DNA of 64,000 nucleotides, taken from contig OZ253559.1 in assembly GCA_965262785.1 (NCBI GenBank), forward strand, positions 2,294,001 to 2,358,000, written 5' to 3'. Each line of letters opens with the position of its first letter. The first letter of the stretch is position 1. The position numbers and the translations under genes are program-made. Below are positions 25,386 to 33,926 of this stretch, piece after piece. Source of the DNA: G965218495 sp965262785. GTDB taxonomy: Bacteria > Bacteroidota > Rhodothermia > Rhodothermales > Bin80. Below the pieces are notes generated by a model that did no database searches, was not told where the DNA came from, and saw nothing but the letters and a program-made list of their open reading frames with translations.

Positions 25386-25997
25386 TCAGGGAGTAAGTCT
25401 AAGCTCAGATAGTATGTCCGCCGGGATATCCGCGGCACTCGCATGCTGGCTCCTTTGCAGGGCCCGCATGTAGGCCACAATAGCCCAGCGATCCGCTACT
25501 GGGATCTGCTGCGCGTATGCCGGCATAGTGCGTATGCCCCGCGAGATGACCTCAAACAGGTAGCCGTCCTCGATGGCGCGAAGGCGGTCGTCATGGTACC
25601 CTATCGGTGCGAAGCCGTAGCCGCCTGCCATCACGATGCCTTGGCCGTCACCAGCCTTTCCGTGACAGACCGCACAGTAAATGTCGTAGCGCTCCTGGCC
25701 GCGCAGGTATAGGTCGCGTGTCTGAGGAACCGGCATGACCTGTACAAATGCGCCTGTGGAATCTCGGCCGGCGAAAAAGCGTATGTCGCTGCGCAGCATG
25801 CCGCGTGCAACGGTGCCCGGCACCGGTGGGCGCATGGCGCGACCATCTTCAAAGAATGCATTCGCCTCCTGCGCCTCAAACCGCTCCATGGCGTCCATAT
25901 TGGGATTTACATGGATAGGCGGCTTGTCCGTTACGCGGCCGCGGCAGCCTGTCAGGACCAGCCCGCACAGTGCAGCTATGTATAGCGACCTACGCAT
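25386..25997 (-). CDS. actE: Alternative complex III subunit ActE, monohaem cytochrome c lipoprotein
   Basis: A 203-residue product from the ATG at 25997 (MRRSLYIAALCGLVLTGC, lipid Cys 18), overlapping the actD 3' end by 8 bases; an ATG eight codons upstream is possible. One haem c motif, C108-A-V-C-H112, followed by GKAGDGQGIVMAGG, with a probable axial Met in RTMPAYAQQIP. The early segment KPPIHVNPNMDAMERFEAQE is typical of ActE. It would take electrons from ActA/ActB and hand them to the cytochrome c domains of the oxidase. Anchored on the outer side of the cytoplasmic membrane. Confidence 0.94.
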   Translation of the reverse strand: MRRSLYIAALCGLVLTGCRGRVTDKPPIHVNPNMDAMERFEAQEANAFFEDGRAMRPPVPGTVARGMLRSDIRFFAGRDSTGAFVQVMPVPQTRDLYLRGQERYDIYCAVCHGKAGDGQGIVMAGGYGFAPIGYHDDRLRAIEDGYLFEVISRGIRTMPAYAQQIPVADRWAIVAYMRALQRSQHASAADIPADILSELRLTP

Positions 25998-26601
25998 GCA
26001 GCTGCGAGTATCCATGGTCATGAATAGCCTCCACGCTTAGCGCGTGGGCTTCGCGCAAGCACGCTTCCGTGCTCTCTAGGTCGAATAGCCGATCACTGGC
26101 AGCGATGTGGAGGAAGTAGGCATTGTCCGTCACTCGGGCAAAGCTGCGCGCATAGAAAAGCGGGTTATATGGCCTCGGGAGGCCGTTAAGAAGCAACATG
26201 CCACCGACCGCAAACAGCGCCGCAAACAGTACAGTCAGCTCGAACATGATCGGAATCGACGGTTCGATGGCAAAGAACGGCTTTCCGCTGATGTTTATCG
26301 GGTAGTCCACCGCGCTGGTCCACCACTGGAGCCAAGTAGCAAGTGCCAACCCCGTCGCACCGCCAATGAATGTGATGTAGCCGACTTTGGACTGGCCGAG
26401 CCCCATGGCTTTGTCCATGCCATGGATAGGGAATGGGCTGTGCGTGTCGAAGTGCTTATAGCCAGCCGCATGCACTTGCCTAGCTGCTTCCAACAGCGCG
26501 CCCGGATGCTCGAATTCTGCGAGCAGACCATATAGGCGATCCTCCCGGGCCTCATAGATGCCCATTGTCGCCTTGATGTCCCGGATGATTCGCTTGAGCA
26601 T
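25990..26601 (-). CDS. actD: Alternative complex III subunit ActD
   Basis: A 203-residue protein of the DUF3341/ActD family: EDRLYGLLAEFEHPGALLEAAR, then YKHFDTHSPFPIHGMDKAMGL, and two membrane helices (about 72-92 and 115-140, MFELTVLFAALFAVGGML). A short C-terminal soluble part follows. Starts at 26601, 13 bases after actC; an internal ATG (MGIYEARED) is possible. Peripheral to the core of the complex. Confidence 0.92.
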   Translation of the reverse strand: MLKRIIRDIKATMGIYEAREDRLYGLLAEFEHPGALLEAARQVHAAGYKHFDTHSPFPIHGMDKAMGLGQSKVGYITFIGGATGLALATWLQWWTSAVDYPINISGKPFFAIEPSIPIMFELTVLFAALFAVGGMLLLNGLPRPYNPLFYARSFARVTDNAYFLHIAASDRLFDLESTEACLREAHALSVEAIHDHGYSQLHA

Positions 26602-26614
26602 GGCAGGCGCGGGT

Positions 26615-28003
26615 CTAGCTGTCGTGTTTTTCGTAGTGGTGCGGATCTGATTCCGGCAACACCATCTTCACCTCCGCCATCGCCACCATGGGAAGGAAAC
26701 GAAGGAAAAGGAGAAACAGCGTAAGGAACAGTCCAAAGGAGCCCACAAGTGTCAGGACATCTACTATAGTCGGGTTGAAGTAATCCCAACTCGACGGCAA
26801 GAAGTCGCGATGAAGGCTGACAACCGTGATCACAAAGCGCTCAAACCACATGCCGATGTTAACGACAATGGAGGTCACGAACAGAAATGGTATGCTGCGG
26901 CGTAGCCGCTTAATCCAAAAGAACTGCGGGAAGAGCAGGTTGCAGGACATCATGGTCCAGTATGCCCAAGCGTACGGGCCTGTAGCCCTATTCAGGAAGG
27001 CATACTGTTCGTATTCGACCTGAGAGTACCACGCGACAAAGAACTCTGTGATATATGCAAAACCAACCATTGACCCCGTCAACAAGATGATGATCGCCAT
27101 CTTTTCCAGGTGGTCCATGGTGATAATATTTCGAATGCCGTACACTTTGCGCGCAATGATCATCAGTGTCATGACCATCGCGAAGCCGGAGAATATGGCT
27201 CCGGCCACGAAGTAGGGTGGAAAGATGGTGGTATGCCACCCTGGCACAATGGACACCGCAAAATCAAAGGACACGACAGAATGGACGCTGAGTACCAGCG
27301 GAGTGGCAAGCGCTGCCAGTAGCAGGTATGTCTTCTCGTAGTTGCGCCAGTGGCGATTGGCGCCGGTCCATCCGAGCGCAAAAAAGGCCGTGACTCGGCG
27401 GCGGAGCGCCGTCCTGGCGCGATCACGCAGCGTGCCGAGGTCCGGAATAAGCCCTACGTACCAGAATACCAGGGATACAGTGAAGTATACGCTGACTGCA
27501 AAGACATCCCAAAGAAGCGGGCTTTTGAACTGCGGCCACATCTCCATCTGATTTGGAAGGGGCAGCGTCCAATAGATCACCCATACGCGTCCCACGTGGA
27601 TCGTGGGGAAGAGTAGGGCGCATATGACAGCAAATAGCGTCATCGCCTCTGCGCTGCGGTTGATGGCCGTACGCCAACGCTGCCGGAACAGGAACAGGAT
27701 CGCCGAAATTAACGTGCCGGCGTGCCCGATACCGACCCAAAACACGAAGTTGACGATCGGCCATCCCCAGCCAACCGGGTTATTGTTGCCCCAGACGCCG
27801 ATGCCATTCCAGAACAGGTAGGCGATCATGACGAGCAGTACCGCCAGCAGCGTGGAAGACACTGCAAACGCCAGATACCACGAGCTTGGCGGGCGCTTTT
27901 CGGTGTGGTAGGATACCAGCTGGGTTATTTCGTGGATTCCCAGATTGCCGGTTACCAGCGGTGCCTCTTGGTAAGGCGGAGCAATAGTATTGGTATCGGC
28001 CAC
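26615..28003 (-). CDS. actC: Alternative complex III subunit ActC (NrfD/PsrC-like)
   Basis: A 462-residue membrane protein of the NrfD/PsrC superfamily with about ten transmembrane helices. Landmarks are GWGWPIVNFVFWVGIGHAGTLISAILFLFRQRWRT, IYWTLPLPNQMEMWPQFKSPLLWD, and LVLSVHSVVSFDFAVSIVPGWHTTIFPPYFVAGAIFSGFAMV. The last is typical of quinone-interacting ActC. It probably holds the menaquinol site next to the ActB Fe-S centres. Starts 11 bases after the actB stop. Confidence 0.94.
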   Translation of the reverse strand: MADTNTIAPPYQEAPLVTGNLGIHEITQLVSYHTEKRPPSSWYLAFAVSSTLLAVLLVMIAYLFWNGIGVWGNNNPVGWGWPIVNFVFWVGIGHAGTLISAILFLFRQRWRTAINRSAEAMTLFAVICALLFPTIHVGRVWVIYWTLPLPNQMEMWPQFKSPLLWDVFAVSVYFTVSLVFWYVGLIPDLGTLRDRARTALRRRVTAFFALGWTGANRHWRNYEKTYLLLAALATPLVLSVHSVVSFDFAVSIVPGWHTTIFPPYFVAGAIFSGFAMVMTLMIIARKVYGIRNIITMDHLEKMAIIILLTGSMVGFAYITEFFVAWYSQVEYEQYAFLNRATGPYAWAYWTMMSCNLLFPQFFWIKRLRRSIPFLFVTSIVVNIGMWFERFVITVVSLHRDFLPSSWDYFNPTIVDVLTLVGSFGLFLTLFLLFLRFLPMVAMAEVKMVLPESDPHHYEKHDS

Positions 28004-28014
28004 GTACCTATGGA

Positions 28015-31000
28015 CTAAGCGGGCTCGAGTCCGCTGTTTGGATTGCGCACACGCGCCAGATACGAGACTCGTGGCCGTACGTTAAGCTCGGCCAACATCG
28101 TATAACTGCGCGGGTTGTTGTGCTGCACAGAAACGCTGCTTTGCGCGTCATTCAGATCGCCGAACACGATGGCGCCAGATGAACAGGCTCCTTGGCAGGC
28201 GGTTGTTACCTCGTCGCGCGCAAGCAAGCGTCCTTCGAGCTTAGCCTGCTTCTGCGCGCCGCGAATGCGCTGCACACAGAAGGAGCACTTCTCCATCACT
28301 CCGCGGGAGCGCACCGACACGTTCGGATTCTGCGCCATCTGCACAGTCGGCGGGATGTGCTTGGACCAGTTGAAGTAGTTGAACCGGCGCACCTTGTATG
28401 GGCAGTTGTTGGCGCAGTAGCGCGTCCCGATACACCGGTTGTAGATCATCTGATTCGTGCCGTCGGGAGAATGCACCGTCGCAGCAACGGGGCATACCGA
28501 CTCGCACGGGGCGTTTTCGCAGTGCTGGCACGGCATTGGCTGGATGACGATCTGGGGGTTTTCCGCCAAAGGTTCATCGCCATCACTGATGAAGTAGCGA
28601 TCCAGCCGCAGCCAATGCAGCTCCCGTCCATTTCCAACCTCGGTTTTGCCCACTACTTGGACGCTATTCTCGGCCTGACAGGCAATGACGCATGCGTTAC
28701 ATCCCGTACATGTATTAAGGTCTATAACCATGCCCCATTGGTTGCGGAAGTAACCGCTGTCCATTGTGGCGGGGTCTCGTGCCGGGTGATTCTCTTCCCA
28801 CAGCGTGGGATAGTCTTCGAACCTGGTCTTCTCGTCCTTGCCTGGCGTTGGTGCCTCCTGCTCCAGGGCGAATGCCGGGTTCTCGCGGAACGCTGCAAGC
28901 GTGCTCATGCGCACAAGTGGCCGCGCGTCGACATCAAGAACACCGTGGTCCTGCGTGGTTACTATCCGATACTTGCGACCCGCAGGCGTGACGGTGAAAT
29001 CACTGCGGATCGCGGCTGCATTCCTGCCGCGAAGCACAGAAACGTTTTGCCCAATGCCCGTGCAAAGTGCCCCCTGGCCATAGATATCGGTCTTATCACC
29101 CGTATCCCAGATGGGCGTGCTACGTCTGGAGCGATTTGTCATCACTTCCCGCCCATAGCCCAGGGTCACAGAAATTGAGCGATCGGCGTGTCCGGGAAGG
29201 ATCCACACAGGCAATTCTACGCTGTGCTCGCCAGCGGTCAGCGTAACGAGGTCCACGTCGTAGCGCCCCTTGTTGTATTTTGCCGTGACCTGCAGCTCTT
29301 CGGCCGTCTTGGGGCTCATCACGGCCACGTTGTCCCAGACGATCTTTGTAATAGGATCAGGTAATTCCTGGCACCAAGCGTTGTTCGCAAAGCTGCCGTT
29401 GAGCACGGTAGGGTCCAGCCTGAAGACCAGATCCAGCCCGCCAAATCCGGAATTGGCAGCCCGCACTGGCCCAGCCTCAGGCGTCACCGTCGCATAGCCC
29501 GAATTGGCCAAGAAGCCGTCGTGGACCACTTCGCGCCATTTTGCTTCAAAGGGCGCGTCCAGAATCGGCTGCCAGGTCTCGCGAACCAGGTCATATCCGG
29601 ACCGTGCGATGCCATTAACCAGTGCGTTCAGCACTTCGATCGGGCTCTTGGCATCGCCGTACAATGGTGCAATCAAGGGTTGTATAACCGACAGCGTGCC
29701 ATCGTGGGCGCGTCCGTCGCCCCACGCTTCCATGTAGTGGGCTTGCGGCACATGCCACGTTGATGCCTGAGCCGTTTCATTGACATGCAGTCCGACATGG
29801 ATTGAGTCTCCGACATGTGAAAGCGCATCAGTAAAATTCAATTCAGGCGGAGCATCATATACCGGGTTTACCCCCAGCATCAGCAGCACATCTACGTTGC
29901 CCGCTTGCATATCGCGCGTCAGGGCAATCAGGTCTGTGTCTTCAGCCACCTCGCCTGTATCAAACAGCGTAACCGTGGTCCCAATGGCTCCAATGGCACT
30001 GTTTATTGCTGCGCAGATCGCATGTACCTCGGGGGGCTGGTGCTCGCCCGCCAGCACAACTGCGCGGCTGCCCGCGCGTCGCAAGTCGTCTGCTATAATG
30101 TGTGCAGTTGCATTTGGTACGGCGAACTCGCTGGCGAGTACGCCCAGTTCAGCGGCCAAGCTGTTGGCAAACGTGCCGATATCGGCAGCAGCCATGCGAT
30201 GGCGGTGGTCGGCCATCGAACCAGTAGTGGAATACGCGCTTTCGAAAACGTACAGCCGGCTCATCTCGTCACCCGGAGTGGAGAGGCGCCGGCCGCGCGC
30301 AAAGGACGCAGCGGAGTGCACCGCGTTTCGTGCTACAGGTCCCAAGAAATCCGCATCAAGGCTCAAAATGACTTCTGCCCGATCGAAGTTGTACTGTGCA
30401 CGCAGCTGCTGGCCAAAGGCGGCTTGCAGACCTAATGCCTCGTTGTCATCTCCCTCTGAGCGGTAGGTTACCCAAGTCGCGTTGCTGAAGGACTGCAGCA
30501 GCTGTTCCCGAAGGGCCGATGTGGTGGGGGAGGATGTCTCTTCGCTCAGCACCACGATGCGCCGACCTCCGCGCCCCACTCGCTGGCAGAGCACCAGAAA
30601 GTCATCCCAACTGGCGGTGCTGGCGGCACGCCGCAAGTTGTGCGAGCGGTCTGGGTCATACAGGCTCAAAATGGAAGCCTGTGCAAAGACGGTTGTACCT
30701 GCGGCTAAGGTAGGGTGCTTCGGATTAGGCTCGACCTTGGTGGGACGACCATCGTTACTCTTTACCAGGATGGGGTGCACACTGCCTCTGAGTGGCATGG
30801 CAGTCGCATAGAAAAGCGGAACCCCGGGGATCAGCTCTTCAGGGCGGTTGGCGAATGGCATGACGTGTTCGACGGGTCGTCGGCAGGCCGCCAGGCCTGC
30901 CAAAGCCATCGAAGCGCCCAGGATTTGCAAGAAGTTGCGCCGGGAAGCGTCACCGGGGCGCTCGCTTGCACCAGGCAGGAACTCTCCCTGAGCCAATTCG

Positions 31001-31095
31001 GCAAAGCCATTCTCCTGATTTGCGTGCGGCAGGCTACGCCACGCCTTGAGCTTTGTAGCAGCGACCGGTACCTCGACGATAGGAAGGTCAATCAT
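28015..31095 (-). CDS. actB: Alternative complex III subunit ActB (molybdopterin-like plus Fe-S)
   Basis: A 1026-residue product from the ATG at 31095 (MIDLPIVEVP), immediately after the actA stop; the frame is open 53 codons more inside actA without similarity. A twin-arginine-like segment with lipobox (ASRRNFLQILGASMALAGLAAC) lies near residues 51-72. The central part is related to molybdopterin oxidoreductases that have lost the cofactor. The C-terminal part (from about 795) has ferredoxin motifs CTGCNACVIAC, CQHCENAPCESVCP, CIGTRYCANNCP and CSFCVQRI. It receives electrons from quinol at ActC and passes them to haem subunits. Periplasmic orientation is inferred from the signal. Confidence 0.95.
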   Translation of the reverse strand: MIDLPIVEVPVAATKLKAWRSLPHANQENGFAELAQGEFLPGASERPGDASRRNFLQILGASMALAGLAACRRPVEHVMPFANRPEELIPGVPLFYATAMPLRGSVHPILVKSNDGRPTKVEPNPKHPTLAAGTTVFAQASILSLYDPDRSHNLRRAASTASWDDFLVLCQRVGRGGRRIVVLSEETSSPTTSALREQLLQSFSNATWVTYRSEGDDNEALGLQAAFGQQLRAQYNFDRAEVILSLDADFLGPVARNAVHSAASFARGRRLSTPGDEMSRLYVFESAYSTTGSMADHRHRMAAADIGTFANSLAAELGVLASEFAVPNATAHIIADDLRRAGSRAVVLAGEHQPPEVHAICAAINSAIGAIGTTVTLFDTGEVAEDTDLIALTRDMQAGNVDVLLMLGVNPVYDAPPELNFTDALSHVGDSIHVGLHVNETAQASTWHVPQAHYMEAWGDGRAHDGTLSVIQPLIAPLYGDAKSPIEVLNALVNGIARSGYDLVRETWQPILDAPFEAKWREVVHDGFLANSGYATVTPEAGPVRAANSGFGGLDLVFRLDPTVLNGSFANNAWCQELPDPITKIVWDNVAVMSPKTAEELQVTAKYNKGRYDVDLVTLTAGEHSVELPVWILPGHADRSISVTLGYGREVMTNRSRRSTPIWDTGDKTDIYGQGALCTGIGQNVSVLRGRNAAAIRSDFTVTPAGRKYRIVTTQDHGVLDVDARPLVRMSTLAAFRENPAFALEQEAPTPGKDEKTRFEDYPTLWEENHPARDPATMDSGYFRNQWGMVIDLNTCTGCNACVIACQAENSVQVVGKTEVGNGRELHWLRLDRYFISDGDEPLAENPQIVIQPMPCQHCENAPCESVCPVAATVHSPDGTNQMIYNRCIGTRYCANNCPYKVRRFNYFNWSKHIPPTVQMAQNPNVSVRSRGVMEKCSFCVQRIRGAQKQAKLEGRLLARDEVTTACQGACSSGAIVFGDLNDAQSSVSVQHNNPRSYTMLAELNVRPRVSYLARVRNPNSGLEPA

Positions 31096-31096
31096 G

Positions 31097-31744
31097 CTAG
31101 TAGTGGCACGCGCTGCAGTTGGTAGGCGGATGGATGCCTTCGATGCGGATTCGCTCCAGGTTGCGCAGTACATAGTCACTGCTCTGGATGTATCCCATTG
31201 CGGTGACCTCGTCATTGGGGCGCAGGTACTGTTCCGGCTCACGATGGCATTCAAGGCACCAGCCCATGGACAGGGGCTCGATCTGACGGACCACGTCCAT
31301 TTGGTCTATTCGTCCATGGCACGTTTCGCAGCCAACGCCGCTGTTGGTATGCACGGCGTGGCTGAATTTGGCATAGTCAGGAAGCTGGTGCACCTTAACC
31401 CACGGAATTGAGGCATTAGTGGCCCAGCTTTCGCGCACAGGGGCTAAGGCTAAAGACTGCGGCTCAACCACCGCGTGGCAATTCATGCACGTTTCCGTAG
31501 GCGGCACGTTAGCCACGTCGGCCACCTTTACGAAGGTGTGACAGTACTGGCAATCGATGCCGAGCTCATCCACGTGAAGCCGGTGGCTATAGGGAACAGG
31601 CTGCGCGGGTGCGTATCCGACATCGGTATATTCCGGCGAGAAGTAATACCACACAAAGCCCAACACGGCTACGCCGCCAATTAGCATGCCCACGAGCGAC
31701 AAGAGAGGAAGCGCATTCACCTTTCTGGGAAAGACCTGCGGCAT
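31097..31744 (-). CDS. actA: Alternative complex III subunit ActA, pentahaem cytochrome c
   Basis: A 215-residue protein with an N-terminal membrane anchor (about 12-34) and five CxxCH haem motifs: C65-H69 (CQYCH), C86-H90 (CMNCH), C139-H143 (CETCH), C163-H167 (CLECH) and C210-H214 (CSACH). This count and the short YVLRNLERIRIEGIHPPTNCSACHY ending are typical of ActA. First gene of the twelve-gene ACIII-caa3 cluster, so the main promoter should lie in the 721-base region upstream; I could not define it convincingly. Confidence 0.95.
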   Translation of the reverse strand: MPQVFPRKVNALPLLSLVGMLIGGVAVLGFVWYYFSPEYTDVGYAPAQPVPYSHRLHVDELGIDCQYCHTFVKVADVANVPPTETCMNCHAVVEPQSLALAPVRESWATNASIPWVKVHQLPDYAKFSHAVHTNSGVGCETCHGRIDQMDVVRQIEPLSMGWCLECHREPEQYLRPNDEVTAMGYIQSSDYVLRNLERIRIEGIHPPTNCSACHY

Positions 31745-32465
31745 GCTGAGGCTGTCTAAATCGACCGTCGGCTAAGGTACAACACTATAGTGGAAATCTT
31801 CCGAGGCCCACTGCCGGCCTTGATTCGTATTCCAAGAAAATTGAAATAGGTCGTCAAGAGCTAGCAGCCAGCGAATATTGTGCTGTAAACGATAGCTGCA
31901 GCCGAATCTTGCAGGCCAGATGTTCACTCTTTCTGTGGCCATCGTGTGACGGAGCAATTCTCAACACCGCCTCCCGGGCGATGTCATGGCATTGTGCTTG
32001 CCGGACGAGCGGCGAGCCAGAAACCCAAATCCACATAGGGGCTATTACCAGCAGCGATTGTAGTCGCCGCCGACCCGGCGATTTTGTTAACCTACCCGAT
32101 TGGGTATGTACCGTGTCTGTGCCCTTTTTGTGGTCCTTCTCCCGGCCATTGCCAACGCGCTGCATGGCATGGTGGTCTATCATCATGTCCAGCGAGCTGA
32201 CTCCTCGCTATTGGAGGAGGTAAGCAGCACCGGGGCGAATTAGAATTCATGGGGCTGCTGCGAAAGGCGCCAGGCTCCTGGCCTCACATTCTGACATTTG
32301 GCGCCAAGGCGTCCCTCATACAAGAGGACGCGGTGTTTGGCGACAGTATGCGTGCGGCCCTGAACCTGACTATGATGGCTCAGATGTGTGCGAAGAGCGC
32401 TGGCGGGGCTTCATAATGACAAGGCGCTCAGTATGATTATATCTGGCCCGCATACATCGAAGGCG
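31745..32465 (+). other. Upstream region of the act operon; no firm gene
   Basis: 721 bases between actA (minus strand, starting at 31744) and the 3' end of the MATE gene. It should contain the act-cluster promoter; TATAGT (minus strand, near 31790) and TTGACG (minus strand, near 31855) are AT-rich or promoter-like pieces but do not form a well-spaced pair. A small plus-strand frame at 32106-32243 is listed separately. The rest shows nothing recognisable. Confidence 0.5.
32106..32243 (+). CDS. Candidate small secreted peptide (45 aa)
   Basis: ATG at 32106, TAG ending at 32243. The translation begins MYRVCALFVVLLPAIANA, which looks like a signal peptide, followed by LHGMVVYHHVQRADSSLLEE and a short tail. 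The His-rich start of the mature part is unusual. No ribosome-binding site or conserved family is recognised; a chance frame, or the decayed start of a lost exported gene, is equally possible. Confidence 0.25.
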   Translation: MYRVCALFVVLLPAIANALHGMVVYHHVQRADSSLLEEVSSTGAN

Positions 32466-33833
32466 TCACTCGTTGCGTCGCAGGCGGCTGGACAGTAGGC
32501 GGAAGCGCAGCCCGAGCATACACGAGGCGGCAAGGAGCCCTGCCACCAGACCCCACCAGAATCCCTGCGCCCCCAGGTCGGACCAAAACCCAAGAATTGC
32601 TGCAATCGGCATCCCTAATAGCCAGTACGATATAAAGCAGAAGATCATGGGAATACGGGTGTCCTTAAGGCCCCGGAGCGCCCCTGCGGTTGACACTTGG
32701 AACCCGTCGACTATCTGAAACAGGGCGGCGAGACCCAGAAGCGAGGCCCCAATCGCAACCGTTGCCTCGTTCGCCGGGTCGTTGAGGTTAAGAAACAGCC
32801 CCACGATGGGGCGAGGAAACAGCCAGAACAAAATGCTGGTGCTCAGCATGAATGCCGCCGCCATACTCATACCCAGGTAGCCTGCCCAAGCGGCACGCAC
32901 GGGGTCCCGGCGTCCTACCGCCCGGCCCACTCGGACCGATGTGGCAATGCCGATTCCGAGCGGCACCATGAAGGTGAATGCAGCACACTGGATGGCGATC
33001 TGGTGCGCGGCCAGCGGAACGGGGCCGAGCGTGCCAATAAAAAACGCGACCGCAGCAAACAGCGAGACCTCCAAGCCGTAGGAGGCGCCGATGGGAAGCC
33101 CAATTCGCAGCAGCTCTCGAATCACGGGAAAGTCTGGAAAGCGGAGATGCTTGAGTGCCGCTAGTGCGCGGAATTTTGCACGACCCTGAACCATGGCCAG
33201 CAGCGCAAGGAACATGAACCAGTTCACGATGGCGGTGGCCCACCCGGTGCCTACAAGACCGAGAGCCGGAAGCCCGAATCTGCCAAACATTAGAGCGTGG
33301 TTTGCCAAGGCATTGAGGCCTACGCCGGTCAGTATGATAAACGTAACGGGCCAGGGCCGGGAAACTGCTTCAATAAAGCTGCGCAAGGCAATGAACCACA
33401 GAAACGGCAACAGCCCCCAGACCGCGGCTCGCAGATAGGCTTGCGCCATTGCAATCGTTGCAGCGTCCTGGTGCATATGCTGCCAGAGGTGGGCGACGTT
33501 CCAAAGCACGTATACGACAGGTCCTGCAAGCGCCAGACCAAGCCAAAGTCCCTGTCGTGCACTGCGCCCGATAAGGTCGTAGTCCTCCGCACCGTAGGCC
33601 TGGGCAACCATCGGCCCTACGGCCATAAGCGTCCCGATGCACACCAGAACGAAGAGGAAGTACGTAGCATTGCCCAGTGCCACACCTGCCAGGCTGGCGG
33701 GCCCGAGCTGTCCCACCATAAGCACATCAACGAACCCGTTCGAGATTTGGCCCAGCTGCATAGCTGCGATGGGCCCAGCAAGGAGCGCCAGCTCACGGAT
33801 CTCGGTGCGAATGATGTAGCGTAGTTGATTCAT
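32466..33833 (-). CDS. MATE-family efflux transporter
   Basis: A 455-residue, twelve-helix membrane protein of the NorM-like MATE family. The N-terminal half shows LALLAGPIAAMQLGQISNGFVDVLMVGQLGPASLAGVALG, the typical first two helices including GxxDxxMVG. The second half opens with ELLRIGLPIGASYGLEVSLFAAVAFFIGTLG, with HQIAIQCAAFTFMVPLGIGIATSVRVGRAVGRRD. MATE proteins export cationic compounds using Na+ or H+. It stands alone on the minus strand; substrate unknown. Confidence 0.92.
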   Translation of the reverse strand: MNQLRYIIRTEIRELALLAGPIAAMQLGQISNGFVDVLMVGQLGPASLAGVALGNATYFLFVLVCIGTLMAVGPMVAQAYGAEDYDLIGRSARQGLWLGLALAGPVVYVLWNVAHLWQHMHQDAATIAMAQAYLRAAVWGLLPFLWFIALRSFIEAVSRPWPVTFIILTGVGLNALANHALMFGRFGLPALGLVGTGWATAIVNWFMFLALLAMVQGRAKFRALAALKHLRFPDFPVIRELLRIGLPIGASYGLEVSLFAAVAFFIGTLGPVPLAAHQIAIQCAAFTFMVPLGIGIATSVRVGRAVGRRDPVRAAWAGYLGMSMAAAFMLSTSILFWLFPRPIVGLFLNLNDPANEATVAIGASLLGLAALFQIVDGFQVSTAGALRGLKDTRIPMIFCFISYWLLGMPIAAILGFWSDLGAQGFWWGLVAGLLAASCMLGLRFRLLSSRLRRNE

Positions 33834-33926
33834 GCTCGGCGGCCCGAAGATACGCTGCAGTAGCTCGGATCCTGCACGTGGTACCTCAGGTATACAGTTG
33901 GCATCAATAACAGCCTAACTGGTCCC

